A DNA stretch of 64,000 nucleotides, from the NCBI GenBank assembly GCA_965214125.1, contig CBDCBA010000031.1:1-64000 (forward strand), given 5' to 3'. This document shows, piece after piece, positions 23,858 to 31,292 of the stretch. Under the pieces are notes generated by a model, which was given only the letters and a program-made list of their open reading frames with translations, did no database searches and was not told the origin of the DNA. The stretch comes from CBDCBA01 sp965214125. GTDB lineage: Bacteria > Planctomycetota > Phycisphaerae > Tepidisphaerales > Tepidisphaeraceae. Numbering within the stretch: position 1 is the stretch's first letter; each line of letters opens with the position of its first letter. Both the position numbers and the translations under genes were made by a program.

Positions 23858-25054
23858 ATGACCTTGCTCGATTCCCCAACCCAACGCCGCGGCTACTTTG
23901 GCGACTACGGCGGCGTGTTCGTCCCCGAAACCCTCGTCGCCGCGCTCGACCAGCTCGACGCCGCCTATGCCGAGGCGAAGGACGACTCGGCCTTCCAACA
24001 GCAACTCGCTGCCGACCTGCGTGAGTTCGCCGGTCGACCGACGAACTTGATGTTCGCCGGGCGGCTGACGGAAGAGGTTGGCGGCGCGCAGATCTGGCTC
24101 AAGCGCGAGGATTTGCTCCACACCGGGGCGCACAAGATCAACAACACGATCGGCCAGGCGCTGCTTGCGAAGCGCATGGGCAAGCGCCGCGTGATTGCCG
24201 AAACGGGCGCCGGCCAGCACGGCGTCGCGACCGCCACCGCGGCGGCGAAGTACGGGCTGCAATGCGACGTCTACATGGGCAGCGAAGACGTCCGCCGGCA
24301 GAACCTGAACGTCTTCCGCATGAAGCTGCTTGGCGCGAACGTGATTGAGGTTGACTCGGGCAGCCGCACGCTGAAGGACGCCACGAACGAGGCGATGCGC
24401 GACTGGATGGGCAGCAGCGGCGAGACGCACTACATCCTCGGCAGCGTCGTCGGGCCCGCACCGTTCCCGACGATGGTCCGCGATTTCCACCGCTGCATCG
24501 GCGACGAGGCGAGGCGGCAATGTCAAGAGAAGGACGGAAAGCTGCCCGATGCCGTCGTCGCCTGCGTGGGCGGCGGCAGCAACGCGGCGGGGATTTTTTA
24601 CCCGTTCGTTGAGGACGAGGGCGTCAACCTGGTCGGCGTCGAGGCGGGCGGCAGCGGCACGGCCATGGGCCAGCACGCGGCCCCGCTGACGTACGGCGCG
24701 GCCGGCGTGTTACACGGGTCGCTGAGCTATGTGCTGCAAGACGAGGATGGTCAAACCTCGCCGGTCCACAGCGCGTCGGCCGGCCTGGACTACCCCGGCG
24801 TCGGCCCCGAGCACGCGATGTGGAAGGACAATGGCCGCGTTCGTTACACGGCCGTTGATGACGCTGCGGCCCTCGGTGCGTTCCAGCAACTCGCGCGTAC
24901 CGAGGGCATCCTGTGCGCCCTCGAAACCGCCCACGCCTTCGCCGAGGCGGCGTGCATGGCCGCGGGGATGGGCAAGGATGCGGTCGTGATCGTCAACTGT
25001 TCCGGGCGGGGGGACAAGGATTGTCAGGAGGTCGCGCGGCTGCTGGGGCGGTAG
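23858..25054 (+). CDS. trpB: Tryptophan synthase beta subunit
   Basis: A 398-residue TrpB of the ordinary (TrpB1) type. It opens with RRGYFGDYGGVFVPETLVAA. The PLP lysine lies in HTGAHKINNTIGQALLAKRM (Lys near 92), followed by AETGAGQHGVATATAAA with the catalytic Glu (E..AGQHG). The PLP phosphate loop is VGGGSNAAGIFYPF and the C-terminus has SGRGDKD. It joins indole and serine to make tryptophan in complex with TrpA. trpA normally follows directly; here 791 bp separate them because a transposase with REP repeats lies between. The transposase frame, on the opposite strand, runs 62 bp into the 3' end of trpB. Confidence 0.98.
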   Translation: MTLLDSPTQRRGYFGDYGGVFVPETLVAALDQLDAAYAEAKDDSAFQQQLAADLREFAGRPTNLMFAGRLTEEVGGAQIWLKREDLLHTGAHKINNTIGQALLAKRMGKRRVIAETGAGQHGVATATAAAKYGLQCDVYMGSEDVRRQNLNVFRMKLLGANVIEVDSGSRTLKDATNEAMRDWMGSSGETHYILGSVVGPAPFPTMVRDFHRCIGDEARRQCQEKDGKLPDAVVACVGGGSNAAGIFYPFVEDEGVNLVGVEAGGSGTAMGQHAAPLTYGAAGVLHGSLSYVLQDEDGQTSPVHSASAGLDYPGVGPEHAMWKDNGRVRYTAVDDAAALGAFQQLARTEGILCALETAHAFAEAACMAAGMGKDAVVIVNCSGRGDKDCQEVARLLGR

Positions 25055-25673
25055 GTTGGTCGTTGCCGCCTGCGTCGCGTGGCGACGCAGCTACCGGAGG
25101 ATCGAAGATTATTCCGTTCTCCAATGAGGTAGCTGCGTTGCCACGCGACGCAGGACTCCGGAGATGCAGGAGCGACCGGTCCTCGCGATAAAGCCCGATC
25201 CGCTTGTCCCACTTCCACCCTGGGTGCGACGGTAGATACGCATCACGCAGGTACAGAAAGTGGTCAAGATCACGCACGCGCCGGTCGTGCCCGTTGCGCC
25301 CGAACCAAGGCCGCTTTCCGTGAGCGGTGTTGAGTCTGCGGCTCAGCGACCACTTGATCGAGCGTTGCAACTGCTCCGGCGATCGGTCGTGATCCCACGC
25401 CGCCAACAGGTGAAGGTGGGAGTCGTCGGTGGCCACGCCGTACAGCGTGATCGAGAGCGGGCTGGCGCAGCGTTCGCACTCGGCGAGCAGGTCCCGCTGG
25501 ACATGGTTGATGAGCCGGGCCGTCGGAAAACGCTGGTCGACGCGGTAATGCTCCGCCATCTTCCCGGCGCGTGGGCGTAGGCCGTCGCGGTTGCGGTAGT
25601 AGCCCTGCGGGCGGTCGGGCATCCAGGTGGCGTAGGCCTGCCACGTGAAGAGGATCACGTGCCGCTGGGGCAT
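24993..25673 (-). CDS. REP-associated tyrosine transposase (Y1/IS200-like)
   Basis: From ATG 25673 the frame runs 226 residues. VILFTWQAYATWMPDRPQG begins the Y1 fold. LYGVATDDSHLHLLAAWD (about 80-97) holds the HUH-type motif HLH. IKWSLSRRLN and the tyrosine-containing HFLYLRDAYLPSHPGWKWD (near 145-163) follow, the latter offering the nucleophile. About the first 175 residues are transposase; the last 50 or so are a translation of the REP pair at 25069-25154 and of antisense trpB, suggesting the natural stop was lost or the tail is spurious. RAYT proteins nick and mobilise REP hairpins. The gene lies opposite to the trp genes and between two REP pairs, as expected of this class. Confidence 0.82.
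   Translation of the reverse strand: MPQRHVILFTWQAYATWMPDRPQGYYRNRDGLRPRAGKMAEHYRVDQRFPTARLINHVQRDLLAECERCASPLSITLYGVATDDSHLHLLAAWDHDRSPEQLQRSIKWSLSRRLNTAHGKRPWFGRNGHDRRVRDLDHFLYLRDAYLPSHPGWKWDKRIGLYREDRSLLHLRSPASRGNAATSLENGIIFDPPVAASPRDAGGNDQPTAPAAARPPDNPCPPARNS
25069..25154. repeat. REP pair (BIME-like) at the trpB side
   Basis: Two 27-bp units in inverted orientation, 25069-25095 and 25128-25154. Each has the head GTAG next to a 9-bp stem (CTGCGTCGC with its complement) and 3-nt loop; the second unit carries one change. A GTAG tetranucleotide beside a palindrome is the established signature of REP sequences. The pair lies inside the transposase open frame. Confidence 0.9.
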
Positions 25674-25727
25674 GGGTGCGAACGTACGGGAGATTCGGGG
25701 TGAGTTCAAGTGGTATTTGGTGTTCCC

Positions 25728-25813
25728 CCTGCGTCGCGTGGCGACGCAGCTACCTCATTGAAACACCGACTCACGTTCGTTTACCCGGTAGCTGCGTCGC
25801 CACGCGACGCAGG
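25728..25813. repeat. REP pair (BIME-like) at the trpA side
   Basis: Units 25728-25754 and 25787-25813 are exact inverted copies of the 27-bp REP: GTAG head, 9-bp stem CTGCGTCGC, loop CAC. The 32-bp spacer differs from that of the trpB-side pair. The pair ends 32 bp before the trpA start, so its hairpins would form in the trpA leader RNA. Confidence 0.92.
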
Positions 25814-25845
25814 GGGAGCACGAACTACGCTCCTACGCTCACCCC

Positions 25846-26634
25846 GTGCAGTCGATTCGCGATGGTCTCACGCAAGCGCCCCAGGGGCCCGTTCACCTCG
25901 TGCCGTTCATCCCCGCGGGCTACGGCGGGCTCGACGCGACGCGGGCGGCCCTGCCGGCGCTGGCGAAGGCGGGGGCGAGCGTCATCGAGGTCGGCATCCC
26001 CTTCAGCGACCCCATCGCCGACGGGCCGACGATCCAGGCGGCGTACCACGACGCGTTGCAGGGCGGCGTGACGCTCGAAGGTTGTCTCGAGGCAATTGGT
26101 GAGACGACCGTGGATTGCCCGATGCTCGCGATGGTCAGCTACAGCGTCGTCCGCCGGCGCGGCGACGCGGCGTTCTGCGAGCGGGCAAAGGCGGCCGGAT
26201 TGAGCGGGCTGCTGATCCCCGACCTGCCGCCGCCCGAGGCGGAGCGTTTCTGCGAGATCGTCAAGGCCGCTGGGCTCGACCCCGTCCTGCTCGTTGCCCC
26301 GACGACTCCGCCGGCCCGCCGCGATGTCATCGGTCGGCTCGCCGGCGGGTTCGTCTACTACCTCAGCGTCGCCGGCATCACCGGCCAGCGCGACGCCTTG
26401 CCGCCGGACCTCGCCAGCGGCGTCGAGGACATGAAGGGGCGCACCGAACTGCCTGTCTGCGTCGGCTTCGGCATCGGCAAGGCCGAGCACTTGCGGCAAC
26501 TGCGTGGCGTGGCCGACGGGGCAATCGTCGGCAGCGCGTTCGTCCGCGCGATGGGCGAGGCGATGCGGTACGGCCCCGTCGCCATCGCCGCGGCGTGTGG
26601 GACGCTGGCGCGGGAATTACTGGGACAGGCGTAA
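25846..26634 (+). CDS. trpA: Tryptophan synthase alpha subunit
   Basis: A 262-residue TrpA, the normal length, starting at GTG 25846. The active-site residues are in ASVIEVGIPFSDPIADGPTI (Glu48, Asp59 here). LIPDLPPPEAERF and VYYLSVAGITGQRDALPPDL give loop 6, and VCVGFGIGKAEHLRQL with DGAIVGSAFVRAM forms the phosphate-binding site. It cleaves indole-3-glycerol phosphate to indole, which is channelled to TrpB. An element of about 0.75 kb now separates it from trpB, so it may rely on read-through or its own promoter. It converges on hemL across a short hairpin repeat. Confidence 0.97.
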   Translation: MQSIRDGLTQAPQGPVHLVPFIPAGYGGLDATRAALPALAKAGASVIEVGIPFSDPIADGPTIQAAYHDALQGGVTLEGCLEAIGETTVDCPMLAMVSYSVVRRRGDAAFCERAKAAGLSGLLIPDLPPPEAERFCEIVKAAGLDPVLLVAPTTPPARRDVIGRLAGGFVYYLSVAGITGQRDALPPDLASGVEDMKGRTELPVCVGFGIGKAEHLRQLRGVADGAIVGSAFVRAMGEAMRYGPVAIAAACGTLARELLGQA

Positions 26635-26651
26635 CTCGCTGAAAGTGCATC

Positions 26652-26682
26652 GATAGCCGCGACGCAACGCGGCGCGGCTATC
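26652..26682. terminator. Palindromic hairpin between convergent trpA and hemL
   Basis: GATAGCCGCG pairs exactly with CGCGGCTATC around a smaller inner pairing, giving a compact hairpin in the 71-bp gap. It is followed by AAAGCGTTTTG. The sequence is a shorter relative of the GTAG/ATAG repeats at 15407 and 31938 and may serve as a bidirectional terminator. Confidence 0.6.
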
Positions 26683-26705
26683 AAAGCGTTTTGCGAAGCG
26701 ATCTG

Positions 26706-28115
26706 CTATCCGTGCTGCTGCGCCACGTCGGCAAGGGCGCCGTCGGCGGCGGCGAGGGTTTCGTCGATCGCGTCGGGCGTGTGGGCGAGGCCGACGAACC
26801 ACGATTCGAACCGGCTCGGCGGGATCATCACGCCGCGGTCGAGCAGGCCGTGGAAGAAGGTGGCGAACCGCTGGGCGTCGGTCCGCATCACGGCGTCGAA
26901 GTTCTCGACGGGCGTGTTCGGCTCGTCGGTCAGGTAGAGCCCGACCATGCTGCCGACGCGGTTGATCGTCAGCGGGACGGCATGCTTCGCCGCGAGGTCG
27001 AGCAGGCCGGCCTCGAGCGTGGCGCTGGTCGATTCGAGCAGGTCGTATGGGTCGAGCGGATCGTTGCCGTCGCCGTGGTCGCGGAGGATGTCGAGCGTGG
27101 CCATGCCGGCGGCCATCGCCAGTGGGTTGCCGCTGAGCGTGCCGGCCTGGTAGACGTCGCCGGTGGGGCTGACCATCTCCATGATGTGCTTCGGCCCGGC
27201 ATACGCCGCCGCGGGCAGGCCGCCGCCGATGACTTTGCCGAGGCACGTCAGGTCCGGGCGAACGTCGTACAGCACCTGCGCCCCGCCCCACGCGACGCGG
27301 AAGCCCGTCATCACCTCGTCGAACAGCAAGAGTGCCCCGAACTCGTCGCACAACTCGCGCAGCCCCAGCAGGTAGCCCTCGGCCGGCTTGACCAGGCCCA
27401 TGTTCCCGGCGATGGGCTCGACGGCAAAGCACGCGACGCCATCGGGGTGCTCCTCAAACGCGCGGCGGGCGGCCTCGAGATCGTTGAACGGGACCAGCAG
27501 CGTGTTCGCCACGATCGACGCCGTCACGCCCGGCGAAGACGGGTGGCCGTGCTGCAACGCGCCGCTGCCGGCCTCAACGAGCAGGGCGTCGACGTGGCCG
27601 TGGTAGCAGCCAACGCACTTGATGATCTTGTCGCGCCCCGTCGCCGCCCGCGCCAGCCGGATGGCGCTCATGGCGGCCTCGGTGCCGCTGTTCACGAAGC
27701 GGACCATGTCGACGCTCGGCAGTGCCTCGACAATCGTCTCGGCAAGTTCGATCTCGTGAATTGTCGGGCAGCCGAACGTCGTGCCGCGCCCCGCCACCTT
27801 GCTGACCGCCGCCAGCACGCGCTCGTTGGCGTGCCCGGCGATGAGCGGGCCGTAGCTGGCGATGTAGTCGACGTACTCGTTGTCGTCGGGATCCTGAACC
27901 CGGCACCCCTCGCCGCAACGGACGAAGCGCGGCGTGCCGCCGACGGCGCCGAAGGCGCGCACGGGGCTGCTGACCCCGCCGGGCATCACGCGGCGGGCTC
28001 GCTCGAAGGCGGCGTCGGACTGCTCGTGGACCAGCGGCTGCCGGCCTGACGTGCCCGCCTCGTCCGGTGTCTCGTCGGCCACGTGCTCGGTTTCGGCGGC
28101 TTCGCTCGCGCTCAT
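26706..28115 (-). CDS. hemL: Glutamate-1-semialdehyde 2,1-aminomutase
   Basis: A 469-residue PLP enzyme of the class III aminotransferase type. It has about 30 extra acidic N-terminal residues before SDAAFERARRVMPGGVSSPV. VNSGTEAAMSAIRLARAATG (about 142-161), CYHGHVDALLVEAGSGAL and LLFDEVMTGFRVAWGGAQ are hallmarks, and Lys294 in CLGKVIGGGLPAAAYAG is the Schiff-base lysine. It makes 5-aminolevulinate from glutamate semialdehyde in the C5 tetrapyrrole pathway. The GMVR..GTEAAM pattern and GGGLP loop distinguish it from ordinary aminotransferases. It diverges from dnaK with 259 bp between starts, a gap that holds the dnaK promoter. Confidence 0.96.
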   Translation of the reverse strand: MSASEAAETEHVADETPDEAGTSGRQPLVHEQSDAAFERARRVMPGGVSSPVRAFGAVGGTPRFVRCGEGCRVQDPDDNEYVDYIASYGPLIAGHANERVLAAVSKVAGRGTTFGCPTIHEIELAETIVEALPSVDMVRFVNSGTEAAMSAIRLARAATGRDKIIKCVGCYHGHVDALLVEAGSGALQHGHPSSPGVTASIVANTLLVPFNDLEAARRAFEEHPDGVACFAVEPIAGNMGLVKPAEGYLLGLRELCDEFGALLLFDEVMTGFRVAWGGAQVLYDVRPDLTCLGKVIGGGLPAAAYAGPKHIMEMVSPTGDVYQAGTLSGNPLAMAAGMATLDILRDHGDGNDPLDPYDLLESTSATLEAGLLDLAAKHAVPLTINRVGSMVGLYLTDEPNTPVENFDAVMRTDAQRFATFFHGLLDRGVMIPPSRFESWFVGLAHTPDAIDETLAAADGALADVAQQHG

Positions 28116-28275
28116 GCCCGGATGCTACGGCCGCGGCCGGCGACGCCGATGCGCCCGTTCAAGCGGGTTTGCCCGTCGGTGCCAATGTGGCAGGCGGCCC
28201 GATCGATCGCCTCGAACATTGGCAGGAATCGGTGCAAGTTACACCCGCTCCCAGGCCTTCAGGGGCGTTCGGACG

Positions 28276-28290
28276 TGGCACGACCTTTGC
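28276..28290 (+). promoter_or_regulatory. Sigma-54 (-24/-12) promoter of dnaK
   Basis: TGGCACG-N4-TTGC matches the sigma-54 consensus exactly, with GG (28277-28278) and GC (28289-28290) separated by the required 10 bp. Transcription would start near 28302, leaving a leader of about 73 nt before the dnaK ATG. No CIRCE element was found. Short inverted repeats upstream, such as TGCC-N5-GGCA near 28180, could bind an activator, but that is speculative. Confidence 0.75.
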
Positions 28291-28374
28291 CAGTGCAGGG
28301 ACGAGTTTATTCATCCACGCAATCAACCCGGCGTTCGGCCTTCTGGTCGGCGGCGGCCTAAGGAGACACACGAT

Positions 28375-30324
28375 ATGGCCAAGATCATCGGCATCGACCT
28401 GGGCACGACCAACAGCGTCGTCGCGGTCATGGAGGGGGACCAGCCCAAGGTTCTCATCAACAGTCGCGGTAACCGCATCACGCCGTCGGTCGTCGCCTTC
28501 AGCGACAAGGGCGAGCGCCTCGTCGGCGAGCCGGCACGCCACCAGCAGGTGACGAACCCGAAGAACACCATCTTCAGCGCCAAGCGCTTCATGGGCCGCC
28601 GCCATAACGAGATCGAGGCGGAGGAGAAGACCGTCCCGTACGAAGTGACCGGCGGGGCGGAGGAGTACGTCAAGATCAAGTCGCGCGACAAGGAGTACAC
28701 GCCCGAGCAGATCAGCGCGTTCATCCTGCAAGACCTCAAGAAGACCGCCGAAGAATACCTCGGCGAGAAGGTCACCGAGGCCGTCATCACCGTGCCGGCC
28801 TACTTCAACGACGCCCAGCGTCAGGCCACCAAGAACGCCGGCGAGATCGCCGACCTGAAGGTGCTGCGCGTGCTCCCCGAGCCCACCGCCGCCGCCGTCG
28901 CCTACGGCATCGACAAGAAGAAGGACGAGAAGGTCCTCGTCTTCGATCTCGGCGGCGGCACGTTCGACGTGAGCGTGCTCGACACCAGCAACGACGACGG
29001 CGAGCAGATGTTCGCCGTCGAAAGCATCGCCGGCGACACGCACCTGGGCGGCGACGACTTCGACGAGGCCGTCATCAACTGGCTCGCCGACGAGTTCAAG
29101 AAGCAGGAGGGCATCGACCTGCGCAGCGACGCCATGGCGTTGCAGCGCCTGAAGGAGTCGGCCGAGAAGGCGAAGAAGGAGCTGTCGTCGAACATGGAGA
29201 CGACGATCAACCTCCCCTTCATCACCGCCGACCAGAACGGCCCGAAGCACCTGAACCTCACGCTCACCCGCAGCAAGTTCGAGTCGCTGATCGAGCCGTT
29301 CATGGGCCGCATCAAGCAGCCGGTGATGAAGGCTCTCGAGGACGCCAAGCTCAAGCCGAGCGAGGTCGACGAGATCCTGCTCGTCGGCGGCTCGACCCGC
29401 ATCCCCGCGGTGCAGAAGCTCGTGAAGGACATTTTCGGCAAGGAGCCCAACCGCAGCGTCAACCCGGATGAAGTCGTCGCCATGGGCGCGGCCATTCAGG
29501 GTGGTATTGCCAAGGGCGACGTGAAGGACATCCTCGTCCTCGACGCCACCCCGCTCAGCCTCGGCGTCGAGACGCTCGGCGGCGTGATGACCAAGCTCAT
29601 CGAGCGCAACACCACGATTCCGACCGAGAAGAAGGAGACCTTCTCCACCGCGGCCGACAGCCAGACGACGGTCACGATCCGCGTGCTTCAGGGCGAGCGC
29701 GAGTTCGCGAAGGACAACCGCCTGCTCGGCGAGTTCAACCTGAGCGACATCCCGCCGGCGCCGCGCGGCGTGCCGCAGATCGAGGTCACGTTCAAGATCG
29801 ACGTGAACGGCATCCTCAACGTCAAGGCCGTCGACAAGGGCACGAGCAAGGAGGCCAGCATCGAGGTCAAGGGCAGCGGCGGCCTGAGCGACGACGAGAT
29901 CGAGAAGATGAAGCGTGAGGCCGAGCAGCACGCCGAGGAGGACAAGAAGCGCAAGGAGCTCGTCACCCTCAAGAACGAGGCCGACCAGGTCGTCCACGGC
30001 ACGGAGAAGCTCTTGAGCGGCGAGCACGCTGACAAGATTCCCGGCGACGTGCGCGGCGAGGTCGAGAGCGCCCTGAACCGTCTCAAGGAGGTCAAGGACG
30101 GCGACGACGTCGACCCGATCAAGAAGGCGATGGAGGCCGTGAACGCCGCCGCCATGAAGATCGGCGAGGCCGCCTACGCCGCCGGTCAGGGCGCCGAAGG
30201 TGCCGGCCCGAGCGCCGAGGCCACCCCCGGCGATGGCCCCGCCCCCGAGGCCGAGCCCGACCGCGCTAAGGCGAGCGACGACGAGGACGTCATCGACGCC
30301 GAGTACGAGGTGAAGAAGGACTAA
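28375..30324 (+). CDS. dnaK: Chaperone DnaK (Hsp70)
   Basis: From ATG 28375 (preceded by AAGGAG) the protein is 649 residues. It starts MAKIIGIDLGTTNSVVAVME; the ATPase domain has VFDLGGGTFDVSVLD and VLLVGGSTRIPAVQ-type motifs (ILLVGGSTRIPAVQKLV). The substrate domain includes ATPLSLGVETLGGVMTKLIE and VTFKIDVNGILNVKAVDKGT. The end EDVIDAEYEVKKD is the EEVD-like DnaK tail after an Ala/Glu/Pro-rich linker. DnaK is the ATP-driven folding chaperone working with DnaJ and GrpE; neither is in the window. Both signals around it are unusual: a sigma-54 promoter upstream and a strong terminator located inside the convergent gene. Confidence 0.98.
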   Translation: MAKIIGIDLGTTNSVVAVMEGDQPKVLINSRGNRITPSVVAFSDKGERLVGEPARHQQVTNPKNTIFSAKRFMGRRHNEIEAEEKTVPYEVTGGAEEYVKIKSRDKEYTPEQISAFILQDLKKTAEEYLGEKVTEAVITVPAYFNDAQRQATKNAGEIADLKVLRVLPEPTAAAVAYGIDKKKDEKVLVFDLGGGTFDVSVLDTSNDDGEQMFAVESIAGDTHLGGDDFDEAVINWLADEFKKQEGIDLRSDAMALQRLKESAEKAKKELSSNMETTINLPFITADQNGPKHLNLTLTRSKFESLIEPFMGRIKQPVMKALEDAKLKPSEVDEILLVGGSTRIPAVQKLVKDIFGKEPNRSVNPDEVVAMGAAIQGGIAKGDVKDILVLDATPLSLGVETLGGVMTKLIERNTTIPTEKKETFSTAADSQTTVTIRVLQGEREFAKDNRLLGEFNLSDIPPAPRGVPQIEVTFKIDVNGILNVKAVDKGTSKEASIEVKGSGGLSDDEIEKMKREAEQHAEEDKKRKELVTLKNEADQVVHGTEKLLSGEHADKIPGDVRGEVESALNRLKEVKDGDDVDPIKKAMEAVNAAAMKIGEAAYAAGQGAEGAGPSAEATPGDGPAPEAEPDRAKASDDEDVIDAEYEVKKD

Positions 30325-31094
30325 CCGCCTTCGTCCTCCGAAGCATGTTTCGCGGCCCGCCGACTCGTCGGCGGGCCGCTTTCTTGCGCCGCCAGAATCG
30401 CCTGCGACACCGCGAGCGCATCGAGCATCTCGCTCGTCGTCAGAAAGCGGACCGAGCCGTCATTGAACAACACGCTGGCGCCGTTGCGATGGTGGTGCTT
30501 CGGGTCGCACGCGGCCAGCACCACCTCGGCTGGCAGCGAGTAGTCGAGCCCAAGGCCGAAGTAGCGGTAGTCGCAGTTCTCGCCGACCACAAACGGCGGC
30601 GGTCCCGGCTGTGATCTCGAACTTGGGCAGATGAACACCTCTGGCACGAGATCCGACTCCGGAAACAGCACCTCGAACGTCGGCGGGTAGCGGGCGTGAG
30701 TCGGATGGTCGATTGCATACTGCCGCAGTCCTTGCCCGATCTGGCGAAGGTTGCTGCCGCACTTGATGATCCGCGCTGTGGGGCTTGGGCGACCCATCTC
30801 TGGCACGACGTAAGTCAGCGCGAGTGCCGCCAGCCCGACGATGATGCCGAGCCACGCTGCTCCCGTAGGACGTGGTTTCGGGAGGTTGTGTCCTTGCACC
30901 AATCCAACGACGCCAGCAAGCAAGCCTGCTACTGCTAACAGGATTGACACAAGGAACGCGGCGTCTCCAACGGCCATGCCGAGCACGCACGACAGGATTG
31001 CCCCCGCAGCGAAACATGCGGCGACACTCCCGGCGACGGGCCCGTTCTGCCTCGCAGGATGTGGAGCGTTCTCGGTTGTTTCTTCTTCAGGCAC
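30321..31094 (-). CDS. Membrane-anchored H-X9-DG-like protein (paralogue 1)
   Basis: A 257-residue protein with about three membrane helices near 20-95 (VAGSVAACFAAGAILSCVLG, AAFLVSILLAVAGLLAGVVG, AWLGIIVGLAALALTYVV) in a DUF4190-like arrangement. A soluble domain like the body of planctomycetal pilin-like proteins follows: IKCGSNLRQIGQGLRQYAID, a CPSS segment and VLFNDGSVRFLTT. It thus looks like an H-X9-DG protein whose prepilin helix is replaced by a multi-span anchor. A paralogue with the same plan is at 31985-32659. The last 4 bp overlap dnaK, and the tail codons are formed by the dnaK terminator. Function unknown. Confidence 0.7.
   Translation of the reverse strand: MPEEETTENAPHPARQNGPVAGSVAACFAAGAILSCVLGMAVGDAAFLVSILLAVAGLLAGVVGLVQGHNLPKPRPTGAAWLGIIVGLAALALTYVVPEMGRPSPTARIIKCGSNLRQIGQGLRQYAIDHPTHARYPPTFEVLFPESDLVPEVFICPSSRSQPGPPPFVVGENCDYRYFGLGLDYSLPAEVVLAACDPKHHHRNGASVLFNDGSVRFLTTSEMLDALAVSQAILAAQESGPPTSRRAAKHASEDEGG
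30352..30385 (+). terminator. dnaK intrinsic terminator, inside the convergent gene
   Basis: A perfect 13-bp stem (30352-30364 with 30367-30379) with a 2-nt loop, followed by TTTCTT. It starts 27 bp after the dnaK stop. The same bases encode residues near the C-terminus of the convergent membrane protein (ESGPPTSRRAAKHA region). Confidence 0.9.
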
Positions 31095-31156
31095 AGTCCG
31101 AGCTTAGTGGACGAAGCATCAGGAAAGCCGCGAAGTGAAGTATGGAAGAAACGGAG

Positions 31157-31252
31157 GGTAGCTGCGTCGCCACGCGACGCAGGACGGCGCGGCGCGCATG
31201 AGATGGTCCCGCAAGTCTAACCCCCCCCTGCGTCGCGTCGCGACGCAGCTAC
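31157..31252. repeat. REP pair in a divergent intergenic region
   Basis: Units 31157-31183 and 31227-31252 match the REP next to the transposase: GTAG head with stem CTGCGTCGC. The second has a TCG loop where the first has CAC. Here the two heads face outward, the opposite of the trp-region pairs. It occupies much of the 198 bp between the membrane protein and nitroreductase starts, upstream of both genes. Confidence 0.9.
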
Positions 31253-31292
31253 GTTGGAGAACTGACGTGGGACGAGGCTCTACCGTGATTTG

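Larger units (their letters stand above)
25069..25813. mobile_element. RAYT-REP element between trpB and trpA
   Basis: The whole interval between the trp genes is taken up by the tyrosine transposase gene with one REP pair on each side (25069-25154 and 25728-25813). The two REP pairs are in the same arrangement and nearly identical in sequence. No terminal target duplication was identified by eye. Most bacteria have trpB and trpA adjacent or overlapping, so insertion into an older trpBA junction is the simplest explanation. Confidence 0.75.

Noticed and set aside
25069..25813. A possible CRISPR array from the repeated hairpins
   Set aside because: There are only two inverted pairs with unequal spacers and a transposase between them, and no cas genes; the GTAG-headed hairpins fit REP elements.
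28116..28374. CIRCE operator for dnaK
   Set aside because: No TTAGCACTC-N9-GAGTGCTAA-like inverted repeat was found; the region has a sigma-54 promoter instead.
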